Origin: Marsupella aquatica
Lineage: Eukaryota > Marchantiophyta
DNA length: 64,000 bases
Assembly: GCA_973895155.1 (NCBI GenBank)
Contig: OZ316891.1
Span: 26,846,001-26,910,000, forward strand
Reading direction: 5' to 3'
The notes under the pieces were generated by a model. It saw only the letters and a list, made by a program, of their open reading frames with translations. It was not told the DNA's origin and did not search any database. Position numbers and translations under genes: made by a program. Positions 48,400-59,720 of this stretch are shown piece by piece. How positions within the stretch are numbered: position 1 is the stretch's first letter; every line of letters starts with the position of its first letter.

Positions 48400-51300
48400 A
48401 TGACAGGAAAGCTGGGCGCCCCGCATGGTGTGGAGGGCTGGAAGAGAGTGGCACTGATTGCGTCCTGCGTTTCGATGTCCCTGCTGACCACGCTCGTGGT
48501 GTCTCGGCGATATCGGTTTGTGACAACTCGTCCGCTAGTTGAACTTATGTATCTACTGTTCTCAATTTAAATCCCTTGCCATGCATCTACTGTTGGCTCA
48601 ATCCTCGGTCTTGGCCGACTGCTACCTTTGGGTCCTGTGGCCGTTCACGTACACTCGGTTCCACTTTACGATGGTTTTTTCCTGTGGATGAATTGATGAG
48701 TCTGTTCGGGTTGTGCTGGCTGATGCTCCGGGATCGTGCAATTTGGGAAATTCTAGTTACTCTGGGAATGATGATAATATTCTGTTCCTAAAGTTAGTCC
48801 GCATGGTCACCAGGTATGAGAGGCAACTCTGGTTTTGAGGGTTTTGGGTTTTGGGGTTATGGCCTTTGTTTCGCGTTTTGGGAATCCTGAAAATGCGTGT
48901 GCAGCGGCGTTCTTGAACTGCGTTCAATTTCAACTGGGTTAAGGTTTAATGAGCTAAAGTCCCTCGCGCAGCTATTGATGAGCTGCCTATTAATAAATTG
49001 GCAAAATTTGCATCCAGAGGTTCAGGGCTGAAAGGGTGGATACGTTGAGTCAATGGGGAGTACATAGTCGTGTGCCTGTCTGGACATGTTCTGAAGTTCT
49101 AGACAACTCAGCAGTATTATAATGAGTCTGGGTGACTGAAATTTGAACCATTTCGCCTAGGTGATAACAGAGTGGGGTTCGTATCATTTCAGGAAGTGGG
49201 CTTTGGATAGGCTCCGACATTCCCCGTCAGATTCCTCTTTGAAGAGTCATGGCCCCCAACATGGATTGAACTTTAAACAGGATGGTACGACTTTGTACTC
49301 TATCCCAATCTCCTGACCACCGCCCTCAAATCTTTGACGTTTCAATTGGTGTCATTTGTAAGATAGGTTCTACCACTGGTTGGTGACGTCCTCCGTGAGT
49401 GGCATTGGGGAGTATCAACTCAGTCATGGCCACTGAGTTGTCAAGATTGGAAAAATTGCCTTCATTCTCCAAGGTATCTTGTCTTGAATTAGTAGCTCAA
49501 TACAAATTGGAGCACCTGACATGTGTGTTTGGAACTGTTCTGGGATTGTACAGATATCCCATTACTTCATTTGTCACCAAAATTCACGGATATGGATTTT
49601 ACCACTGATGAAATCATTGTTGAACAGTTCACGAGGTTTGCAGTACTTTCATCTCCCTTTCAGCCTTCATAGATTTGCCACGTTTGGCGTACTATTTTCG
49701 TTTAGGTTTATGTCATAAAGCTGATATTCTAAAGACCATTTCAGGACGAATCGTTTTTCCTTACAATAGTATCAATTCGACTCTACTGGGAGTGTGACTT
49801 TCTTGTGATTTCTTGGCAAGCATGAAATGAATGATGTGGAATGCTGCCTGAAATGCAGGAATATTCAGTTTTATGGAAAGGAGGGCCAGAAGAAAGTTCA
49901 TGAAGCTCTGGTGATAGTTATAGGGCTGGGAGGAGTTGGCAGTCACGCTGCCACAATGCTTCTTCGGTCAGGAGTTGGCAGACTTCGGCTCGTAGATTTT
50001 GATCAGGTTCGCGAAGATAGTCTGTTTTTGTTGCTTATGCGAGCTTAATTAAACATTGACGGACATCTGAAAAGGGATAAGTCGTGGACCGACCTGTAAC
50101 CCGATCTTTTACACGTGCCAGCTATGGGTGGTTAACGTTTTGGACCGTGCTAAGCAGGTGTCCCTGTCGTCATTGAATCGCCACGCAGTGGCAACCCGTG
50201 CAGATGTGGGGATTTCAAAGGCTCTGTGTCTTCAAAATCACTTCAAGGCTATATTTCCCGAGTGTGAAGTCGATGCTCGGGTCCAGATGTTTGATTCATC
50301 GTCATCAGAAGAAATCCTCTCCGGATCTCCAGATTTTGTTCTAGATTGTATTGACAACATTGATACAAAGGTGTGTTCGTACATGATTTGGAAGGGTCAT
50401 TGAAGTCGTCCTAGTCAGTATGTTTGTCAAGTCGTTTATTCGAAGTGCTACTTGATGTCGGAATGGGGAATGGTCTAGACAATTTATTCTTTCTGGACGT
50501 GCACTACCTATACCAACTAGGTCTAAATATTGGAGCTTTGAATTTATGTACAGGTAGCCCTTCTCGCAGCTTGTGTAAAGAAGGGAATGAAGGTTTTATC
50601 TGCAACAGGAGCAGGTGCTAGGGCTGACCCGACTCGTGTTCGAATAGCAGATTTAAGTGAATCGTCCACGGATCCACTTTCTCGTTCGGTAAGAAACCTT
50701 TGCACACAGTACGTAGAAGCGACTCATTTTGTTGTTTTTTTACTTTTTGCAAAACCTTGTGGACGAGAAAATGCTAAAGAACATGGAAATACCAAGCAAT
50801 GTCTTAATGATAAAGAAAGAAAAGTCCTGAGATCTCATGACTACTATAGATCTTCACAGGCTAATTTTGCAAACGCTACAGTGCACTTGCCCTTCATAGG
50901 TCCCCAGAAGTATGGGGAATCCAAAGAGATGTCTAGATGTCGTGGTGCTCTCTAAACTACAGCTGAAGCCGATGATCTTCAATGAATCACTGTAATCTGC
51001 GCATGCAATAAGTTTGCGGTCAAATTTTTACCAAATAAATGAAGGACACTGAACGTAAACTAGAACCCCTCTGCAAGATATTTCATTCTGGACAAGGAAG
51101 GGCTTCTAACCATCTACAAAGTCCCATGGGCTATAAAGACCACATCATCCAGTCATTCTTCAACACGCGCTTCTCTTTGCAAGCACGACAAAGGAAATGG
51201 ACCTTACAGAGAAAGTGGCTTTCTATTTTTACTTGGCCCTGGACGTCTGCTTATGCCGTCGGTCCCTGTGGGTATGTTCCTGTGCCAGGTCAGACATCGG

Positions 51301-52625
51301 TTGCGCCGTAAACATGGAATCCTTGGCGGCATACCGGTGGTCTTTTCCACTGAGCGTCCCAAAATGAAGCTGCTGCCATTTACTGCACCAGATGAAGGAG
51401 CTGCTTCTCCTGCTGACTTTCAGGTAATCCATAATCAGAGCTCATGTCAGAGCCTATGGTTAGCTCTAGATGGGTTTTGACAAAGTAAGTGCAGGGCTTA
51501 GGATAGGACTGCATCTGTAGTACGACTAAAATTCAATTTAGATCAATTTAGGCGATCCAAGACTGCATAGATTAACCACTCAGGGAGTCAATTGTGGACT
51601 CAGGTAGTGCCAGGATTCAGAGTACGGACCATTCCTGTACTGGGTACCATTCCTGCTATTTTTGGCCAAGTCATGGCTTCATATGTGGTAACCAGCATTG
51701 CAGGACTCCTCGTCTCAACGGAGCCTGTTGTGAACTTGGATCTGGAGCATTATGGCATGTTGCATCAACGTCTGATAGAGCGAGAGGAGCTTCTCTTCGG
51801 AACTTCTTCAGAAGTTGAGGTAGGAGATAGACGTCTACTTACATCTGATAGTATCTTATTTTTCTGAGCCTGGTCGAAACTTTTCTCATTGGCTTTCAAA
51901 ATTGTGAGGTGGATGAAGTGTGAGTCTTGTAATCAATAAAAAAGTAATGAATGCAGTCTATTTGATTATTTTGGAAGGTGATATGATTTCCATTTCATTT
52001 GAAGTGCTAGATGAATTCAACCACGCAACTGGATGACAGGTGGACAAGGAGGAGGTAGCTTATATTGTCCGAGAGATTTGGCGAGGCAGAAGTGCAAGGC
52101 AGCAAAGTTCACAAGATGTCGGTCGTGGGATGTGGCAGTCCATGAAAGCGTTGACCCTGACCAGGTTTGAAGTAATACCATGCAAATGAATTACAGCTAA
52201 CTCTCGAATGATGCCAAAATGACCACACCTCACTCGGCGCTTAATGAAATTTCCTGAAATCTATGACTGTACCAGGTGGGACCAGTCGCAGCCCCCATCA
52301 ATAGCCAACCTGGTCCTCCTTACATTTCCTGAGGTGTGTATGCTTTGAGCTTTTACTGAATGTTCTGATTTCTACTTTGTACTTCGCACAAACTGTTCTT
52401 CCCATCACTCAATCTGGGAACTCTTCTAAGGGATGGAGACACTATCAAAGCTCCCACCTAATCATGAACGAACCAAAAACCCGTGAATGTATTAACTATC
52501 ATTTTCTTTTGCAGGCGGAGGACCACGAGGAGAAAACCCTCCTGGATCTGCGGTCTCAGGAGCCAGAGTATTATGCCATGGTAGAGGGCAAGCTGAAGAT
52601 GGTCCGCCAGCAGTTTGCAGTCTAG
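48400..52625 (+). CDS. TcdA/CsdL-type tRNA threonylcarbamoyladenosine dehydratase (E1-like)
   Basis: E1-superfamily ATP-dependent enzyme expected to convert t6A37 of ANN-decoding tRNAs to the cyclic form ct6A; yeast Tcd1/Tcd2 are mitochondrial outer-membrane proteins. Ten exons keep frame: 48400-48498, 48701-48813, 49859-50006, 50158-50370, 50554-50688, 51289-51423, 51604-51819, 52040-52164, 52276-52333, 52515-52625, giving 450 aa. Residues ~10-33 include a hydrophobic segment (VALIASCVSMSLLTTLVV) suited to a membrane anchor. The ATP-binding GLGGVGSHAA begins at residue 93, followed by LVDFDQVSLSSLNRHAV, the DFVLDCIDNIDTK segment and GAGARADPTR. Exon 6 begins VRHRLRRKHG and the C-terminus is EPEYYAMVEGKLKMVRQQF. 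The long gap between exons 5 and 6 (600 bp) has no coding similarity. Exon 1 and the acceptor at 48701 are the least certain parts. Confidence 0.9.
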
Positions 52626-53457
52626 GGCTAGGTGATTCATCACTGATGAACTCGTGGGAGCTCCGTTCCATCACAAGGTTTTAGCTTGAGGATGAATTTC
52701 TATGAGATCTCTTCGAGGGAACATACCTCAGGAGTCATCGGCATGGAGTAGCGATTAGGACAGCTGGTAGGGAAACTGGGAATGTGGATTGCAGATGTAT
52801 AATTTAACATGAGACGATGTGGTTTCCCTCTTGCCTTCGTTCGACCGTATTGGATTTTGTGTTCTTTCACATGTGCATTTTTCTGGTTGGATCAATGGCA
52901 GTACGCTATGGCAGTGTTCTCCCAGTCACAGTAAACTCTGACATCCACCTGATTTCTCCACGTCTCCTCTACCTGGAAAGAATCATAGCCCAAAGTCTGC
53001 GTCGTCCATGACTTGGTCATTTGTCTTTAGAATCGCGGGCAATGACGAGGCTTTAATTGAGACAAGAGCTCAACTTGCCACCTTCCCTCAGGTCAGGATC
53101 AAAGCCTTCCAGATCCCTTTTAGTTGTGAAGGACACCGCCGCTACTTTTGTATACCCAAACAAACAGTGCCAGCCAATGCATAATGTCGAGAACAGAGCT
53201 TTTTAGAACTCCCGATTCACAATCGGAAGGTTCTATTTGGGTTACAGGTTCCAGAGAATAAAATTCTGGCTATTTTGACTGTCACCCATGACAGGTTAAC
53301 AGAGAGCAACACGTCTAATCTCATCAGCTGAAATTCTCAGTTATGATGATGAAGCGAGTTGATACGGGCTTTCTCGAGGGGTTTCGTCTCTTGACTTGTA
53401 TTAGTCAAACTTACCTGCACCTCAAAATTTACAAGTTGCTCACTGTCTACTGTGGTC
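52626..53457. other. Shared 3' region between two convergent genes
   Basis: No gene seen. It should hold the 3' untranslated regions of the dehydratase (+) and the receptor kinase (-), which converge here with 832 bp between their stop codons. Confidence 0.6.
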
Positions 53458-56400
53458 TCACCTACCATCCAAGGAGTTCGTATCTGAACCACTATAATCC
53501 CATGACCTGGAACCGAAAACCTCCACAGGCGAGGTTGGGCCTGGGTCTTCACGAGATAATGACAGATATTGCTCCCAACTACGACCATCAAAAGATACAC
53601 TGACATCATGAACCTCTTCGCCATAGTGCTTCTTACGCTTGGGAAAAGGAGGTACAGCAGCTTGATTAGAAAGCATGCGTAGCACTTGGCTCATGGAAGG
53701 ACGCAAGCTATGAGAATAATCAGTGCACCAAATAGCAACTCTCAACATCGTAGTGGCCTCACTGAGCACGTAGTCTTTGCCAAGCCGCTTGTCCACCATT
53801 TCCCCGAAGTCCCCAGCCATGAACATCTGCCATGCCCAGTGGCACAGAGGTATCTGCTGTCGTGATCCAACTGCAGTCTGCATTCCCCGCCTTCCAGTCA
53901 CCAGTTCCAGTAACACTACCCCAAAGCTGAAAACATCCACCTTGTCCGACAGCTGCCCATTCATTGCATATTCTGCGAAGGAGGCGTTTCAATCAAGATA
54001 AGCTTTTGGAAGGAGAGCAAATTTACCAAAAAAATGGTACAACAAAATCAGGAGAAAAACCAGCAGATGACCGAAAAAAACCTGAGGAAAACCCCAACCA
54101 AAGACCTACAGAAGATCACCTACGCTAAAGTAAAGGTACTAATGATCTGCATCCAATCCAATGTCGAGCTAAATCTACGAGGAGTGGATCAAAATCCTCT
54201 CCACAATTTCTGTACGGAAAGAAGATGAAAGAAGGAGTGATATGCTTACCTGGAGCCATGTAGCCTCTCGTTCCCATAACACCCGTGATGATCTCAAGTT
54301 CTTGCTCTTCCAGGAGACGAGCCATACCAAAGTCGGCAATATATGCACTGTTGTGATCAAGTAGTATGTTGCTCGGCTTGACATCCCTGTGTACAATCTT
54401 CTGAATAGTCTCCTCGTGTAAGTAGTTTAGGCCTCGGGCGATGTCCAACGCAATCTTACACCTGGCAGACCAAGGAAGAATGGGGGACAAGGATTCCTTG
54501 AACAGAGCGTCGTGAAGGTTTCCGTTGGGCATGAACTGGCAAACGATGATTGGGCTCCCCTTCTCCAAGCAGCATCCGATTAGTGGGACCAAATTTCTGT
54601 GGCGCACCGTGCTAATCACCAGCAGCTCATTCTGCAGACTCTCCAGGGAGCATGTGTTCGGAAAGCTGAGCTGCTTGATGGCTATGAAGGCACCGTTTGG
54701 AAGCACTCCCTTGTACACACTCCCGAACGCGCCCTGTCCTAATAAATTCCGCTCACTGAAATTGTTGGTGGCAGCTTCCAATTCGGCATACTTGAAGGAC
54801 AACAATCCCACGTTGTCCCACGCACCAGCAATTAGCCGGGCCCTTCTTCTCCTTCGACATAGCATCCAACTCACACAAACCAACAACACCGCAAGACCAA
54901 ATAAACTTCCTCCGGCCACAGCTGCGACTATAAGCCCGGCCTGGCTTTTAGAATTTTGTCCTTGACGTTGGATGTTGAGAGCAGAGAGAATCGGCCCGCG
55001 GTAAACCTTCATCTGCTCCTGTGTTGCAGGCCAGCTGCCTCGCCCCACGAGCCGGATATCGATCACACCGTGGGAGATAGAGACCGGGAACGGGAGAATT
55101 AGAGGGCTCATTGTGCCTCCTGTTCTGCCGAAGATGTCCAGAGATGCAATCCTGAGTTCCCCTTGGATGTAGACACTAAACACCCGTTGCCCGGATCGAT
55201 TCACTAAGATATCGAGCTCTGCGAAGAAGAGGTCAACGACATACTCTCCTGGTGTCAAATTTCCGATTCTATAGGAGAGAGTATCCCCTCCTACACGAGC
55301 TGTCTGGAAGATTGTCCAGTCCTGGATCCACTCGGGTTCTGGCATCAAACCAGGTAGACTATCTGTAGGAGGACTGGCGCTGGAGGTGATGATGCTTGTC
55401 CCGCTTTCTTGGACCGCTCCTTGCTCACTCATAACCCAGGGCGTTGTCCCACTATTGTTGTTTAACGAGTATTCATAAGAACCCAATAGGGAGGTAAAGC
55501 TATCATCAGCAACAAATTGCAGTCCTGAGAATCTAGACTGGACCTGAGGACCACCGGCATTGATTGCCAATCCATTGGAGAAACCAAAACGTAGGCACTG
55601 TTGATTCAATGAGGTGTTCAGCAGCTGCGTACAGGCCCTGCTCCCTTGAACTGCCAACCACGAACTCTGGTCAAAGTCGTTGAAAATCAGGTTGGCTTGC
55701 ACGCGGTCGGAGTTGAGAGTTGACACCAGCAGGGATGGAATAGACCCATTGAGCTGATTGTTGGAGAGGTCGAGGAATTCCAGGTTTCCCAGTTGACTCA
55801 CATCTGAGGGAATTGGCCCTGTTAGACTATTATTGCACATTGAGAGAAACTTGAGCCCTGCCATCGGGGCAGCTACTGGCGTGTTTCGAGGATCAGGAAG
55901 TGAACCAGTAAATCTGTTGAATCCTAGGCTGATGTTCGTCAACGACCCGAGGAGCAACGTCTCCCAGGGAATCTCTCCCTCCAGTTCGTTGAAGTGGACG
56001 TAGAGACTTTGAAGGCTTTTCAGGCGAGGCCAAATGCTTTTCGGTAATGTTCCATTGAGTCGATTGCCTTGAAGCTGCAGCTCCTGGAGCAATGTCAGGT
56101 TTCCCAAACTCTCTGGCAGGGGCCCAGCGAGCTGATTAACATGAAGGAAGAGTACCGTGAGTTGCGTGAGATTGCCAATATCTTCCGGAATGTTACCAGT
56201 GAGCTGGTTATCAAACAGCCGGAGCTTGTGCAAGCTCCGCACACTGCAAATGCTGATAGGGATCGGTCCAGAGAACTGATTGGAGTCCAGGTACAGCTCC
56301 TGCAGTTTGCTCATCCGGTTCATATCCACAGGAAGCCCTCCCGCTAATAAGTTCCCACTGAGATGCAGCTTCGTCAGATTTGACAACCCTGTGAGAGAAG

Positions 56401-57163
56401 CAGGCAGCGGTCCCATCAACGAATTCAGTCCGAGGTCCAGCACCGTGAGCGCCTCTAGCTGGCCGAGCGATTCGGGCAGTGACTCGTTCAGACTATTGTG
56501 ACTAATATTCAGCACAGAGAGACTGGACAGGGTCCCCAGGCACGGAGGGATGCGACCTTCAAGAGAGTTACCGCCCAACACCAAAACTGACATTGACGAG
56601 GCTCGACAGATATCTTCGGGCACTTGTCCTCGCAGCTGATTCTGGGCGAGTGACAGGCTCTGGAGAAACGGAAAGTCGCCAAAAATTCCGGGGATTTCTC
56701 CGACGAAAGAATTCCCACTCAAATCTAAAACCCGGAGAGTTGACAGATTCGAGAGACTGCCTGAGAGATCGGAGAGACTGCCAGTGAGGCTACAATTGGC
56801 GAGAGAGAGAGAATTAAGGCGTGGCAAACGTCCAATGCTGGAAAAGAATGCAACGGAGATGATTCCACCGGTACCATTAAGATTGATGGCGACGACATGT
56901 TGCAGAGGAGTCCCACCGTCGCATGTGATACCTTGCCAAGCATTTCTGCACGGGTCCGGCCCCGTCTTGTTCAGCCATGCGTTGGCGTTGATACTTTGTA
57001 GCGCGTCAAGCTCGTCTGTGTAGGTCGGGCTCGGGGCTGCCGCTGCGGCGGCTGTACTTGAGAGGGGGAGAGAACTCGAAACGAGAAGTAAGAAGTTGAG
57101 GATGCTCAGGCTAGCTCTTGCCAAAGCCCTTCTTCTACTATCCCAGGACCTCATCATCTCCAT
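53458..57163 (-). CDS. LRR-malectin receptor-like kinase
   Basis: Plasma-membrane receptor kinase with leucine-rich repeats, a malectin-like ectodomain and a cytoplasmic Ser/Thr kinase, the domain order of plant LRR-VIII-type receptors. Two exons, 57163-54250 and 53972-53458, give 1142 aa; the single intron (277 bp) splits the kinase APE motif (phase 1). There is a signal peptide near residues 15-40 and a cap motif with GPDPCRNAWQGITCD. About fifteen LRRs extend to ~residue 500, and the malectin region lies at ~535-735 (from GLAINAGGPQ to MKVYRGP). One transmembrane helix lies at ~742-766 (GLIVAAVAGGSLFGLAVLLV), followed by basic residues. Kinase: GQGAFGSVYKG near 809, AIKQL lysine, HRDVKPSN near 924, DFG near 943, GTRGYMAPE near 971. 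All catalytic residues are present, so it should be active. The ligand is unknown. Confidence 0.94.
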
Positions 57164-57376
57164 CGTCAGCAGTGCATGCGCCTCCTGCCAATTTAAAGAC
57201 CTCGAGCTAGCTACACTCGATTGTGTCCCAACATCAGTCTCTGGATCCTTGCCTTCATGAATTCTGATCTGCTTCTGTCACCCAGAGGTAGATTGAGTGA
57301 CTAGAATGGATGACTTCTTCCCGGCGCCATTGGGACTCATTTCTGAGTGAGATCAATAATGGAGAGTCAGACTGAC

Positions 57377-57386
57377 ATATATAAGG
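57377..57386 (-). promoter_or_regulatory. Possible TATA box of the receptor kinase gene
   Basis: On the minus strand CCTTATATAT lies about 215 bp upstream of the ATG at 57163, a plausible TATA position for a leader of ~180 bp. No other promoter element was identified and there is no transcript evidence. Confidence 0.35.
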
Positions 57387-58550
57387 ACTCAATTTTAGAG
57401 AGATGAATGGAGACTGAGGCAGACCGTCATTGTGCATCGTCTACAGTAGATGTTAGTACATACAATGATCCCGTCAAGTCGTGTCGATATTGCATCACTG
57501 GAGTGCGTTCCTGCAGGAGTTTTCACCGCTTTGCTTCGGTCATGCAATCAGCAACGAACCGTGCATCAATGATACTGTAGGCATTCAAATGAAATCTAGA
57601 CAGTCTGTTCTGCTCACTTTGACTCTCACAGTCAGTCCCAATTGGACCTGTCGACGTACTCGGTACCAATCGCCTGGAACGCATGATCGATTCAGAGACT
57701 AAGCAGCGGAGAATCGAGAGTCCAGGCAATTCTTAACAACTGATCATGCATTTCGCATTGCTGCCATCGTTTCGGAGCAGTTTGTAGACAGGATGGAGGA
57801 TCAGAGATTCAACACGTCGAAGACGAAGAGCAGCCGGCAAATGCAAGCAGATCTTCGCGGAGCAGTGTGTAGCAGCAATCTGATGCTCACAAAACAACCA
57901 GATACCGTGGGAGACCATGTAATTATAGGAGGGGAAGACCCAGATTTCTCGCTGGGAGCTTTGAAAGTTTCCTCCATAGGACCCGGACAGGACTTATTGT
58001 CTACGTGTTACGTGGGTTGGTCGCACTTCGTCAAAGCAAAAGCCAAATTACAAGTAACCGAGAAGTAAACTTCGTAATAACTACTGTAGGCTGTGGAACA
58101 ATGAACGCTTAAACCAATTTATTCGCTCGGACTACTTTTCGACCCATTTTTTAATGTATTTTTCACAAAGGATACCCACCGTGGGAACTGGAAGCTCAGA
58201 TGGACACAACCGTTTGAGATTGTAATTCGGATAAAGCGAGGCATGTCCGCTTGGCACTATCCTCCGGAACTACAGTTTCATGCTACCATTTGATATTGTA
58301 ATCTTAGTATAAAAGCGTCAACCTTAGTCTACTTTTAAGGCCTAGGTCTCTAGTGAAGACTCTAGACCTTCACTCCCAATAGAGACAAAACTGATGAGGT
58401 TCATTAAGTAAAAAAATTTAAATGAGGATCAAGTGACATTGACTTTAAATAAAGACAAAACTGAAATGAGAACAATCCAAAACAAAGATTCTGCAAAGAC
58501 TAACCAAAATAACATATACATTTTATTGTGCAAGATTTATGCATTCAAGG
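57387..58550. other. Upstream region of the receptor kinase; one small open frame
   Basis: Mostly non-coding. A plus-strand frame at 57793-58068 (91 codons, starting MEDQRFNTSKTKSSRQMQAD) has a codon make-up closer to the genes than to the repeats, but no recognisable domain. It may be a small or broken gene or chance. Confidence 0.3.
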
Positions 58551-58584
58551 AAGGGGTCATTGTGCTAGTTTGGATGAGAGGCGC

Positions 58585-58815
58585 TTCCCTTAACACTACC
58601 CTCCCGGAACCTACAGTGTCATGGTTTGGAAGTGTAAGAGAATATAGCCAAGGGAAGTCCTTCAGTTGGATGAGCCTCCCAGAACCTACAGTGTCATGGT
58701 ATGGACAAGTAAGAGAATACAACCAACTGAAGGGAAGTGGGTCAGTTGAATGAGCCTCCCGGAACCTACAGTGTCATGGTATGGAAGTATAAGAGAATGT
58801 AACCAAGGGAACCTA
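58585..58815 (+). repeat. ~78-bp tandem repeat, three units
   Basis: The phrase GGAACCTACAGTGTCATGGT (second unit AGAACCTACAG...) occurs near 58606, 58681 and 58760, each followed by 'ttggaagt/atggacaagt...aagagaat' sequence. A weaker relative (CCGGAACTACAGTTTCATG) lies near 58265. Confidence 0.85.
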
Positions 58816-59394
58816 ACTCCTTTTGTTGAATGAGATCAAGGCCGTTACATGGATAGAATACCTGAGGAATCCACTGACACCTATCTATTACTGGTCAACT
58901 TCATGTTTACACATCACCTTTCCTAACAGAGGTGTAAAACAGGGTGATGAGTAAATTTAAACATTTCATTTGTGACCATCTGGGCATCACGTCAAACATC
59001 CGTGTCAAGCTTCCACGGTGACCCTTCACTTTGTGATAGAAGAACGAAAATACATGAGCCCTCTGGGGCCACTTAGACCTGGTATTGGTGGTGCTCTGAG
59101 TGAGGAGGGTTGCTCGTTTTACCTTTCGTCCTGGAAGCTGAGTGGTCGCCGATCCTGCTAGGGAATAATGTAGCTAAAAGGTCTCATTATAGACTCTCCT
59201 GAGCTCAATTGTCTGACCACTTCAACCCACCAGTTTCCTCCACAAGATCAAGGATTACTTTTGTTTTGTTTTTGTGGTTGTGTGGGTTCACGGGCTTGTT
59301 AAGCATCTTTGGACTACTTGAGGTCTTTCCCTTTGGTATCCTGTGTCCCGGCTTGGCGCTTGTGTTCTTTGGCATCGTTTTATATGAATAAGCC

Positions 59395-59720
59395 TTGGAA
59401 GTGGGGCCAGCTCAGCTCAGCTAGATGGTGAGAAGCGCCTCAGTCTCAAAGTCCTGTTTGACTCCCCTGTATAATTATCTCATATTCTACTGCCAATCTC
59501 CTTAATTAATTAAACAACAGATACCACTAAAAGGGCCCTGCCCATGTAAATTTGAAAAATTGCATGCAATAAGCCTTGGAAGTGGGACCAGCTCAGCTCA
59601 GCTCATCTAGATGGTGAGAATCGCCTCTCAAAGTCCTGTTTGACTCTCCTGTATAACTATTCCATATTTTACTCACCTGCCAATATCTTTAATTGATTAA
59701 ACAACAGATACCACTGTACC
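59395..59720 (+). repeat. ~175-bp direct duplication
   Basis: The block starting AATAAGCCTTGGAAGTGGG occurs at ~59387 and again at ~59568, continuing through 'ccagctcagctcagct', 'aaagtcctgtttgact' and 'attaaacaacagataccact'. A third diverged copy starts near 60500 (GCTTTGGAAGTGGGGCCAGCT). Confidence 0.85.

Noticed and set aside
50689-51288. Open frames between exons 5 and 6 of the dehydratase
   Set aside because: The flanking exons join perfectly in the family alignment (PLSRS to VRHRLRR), so this is intron.
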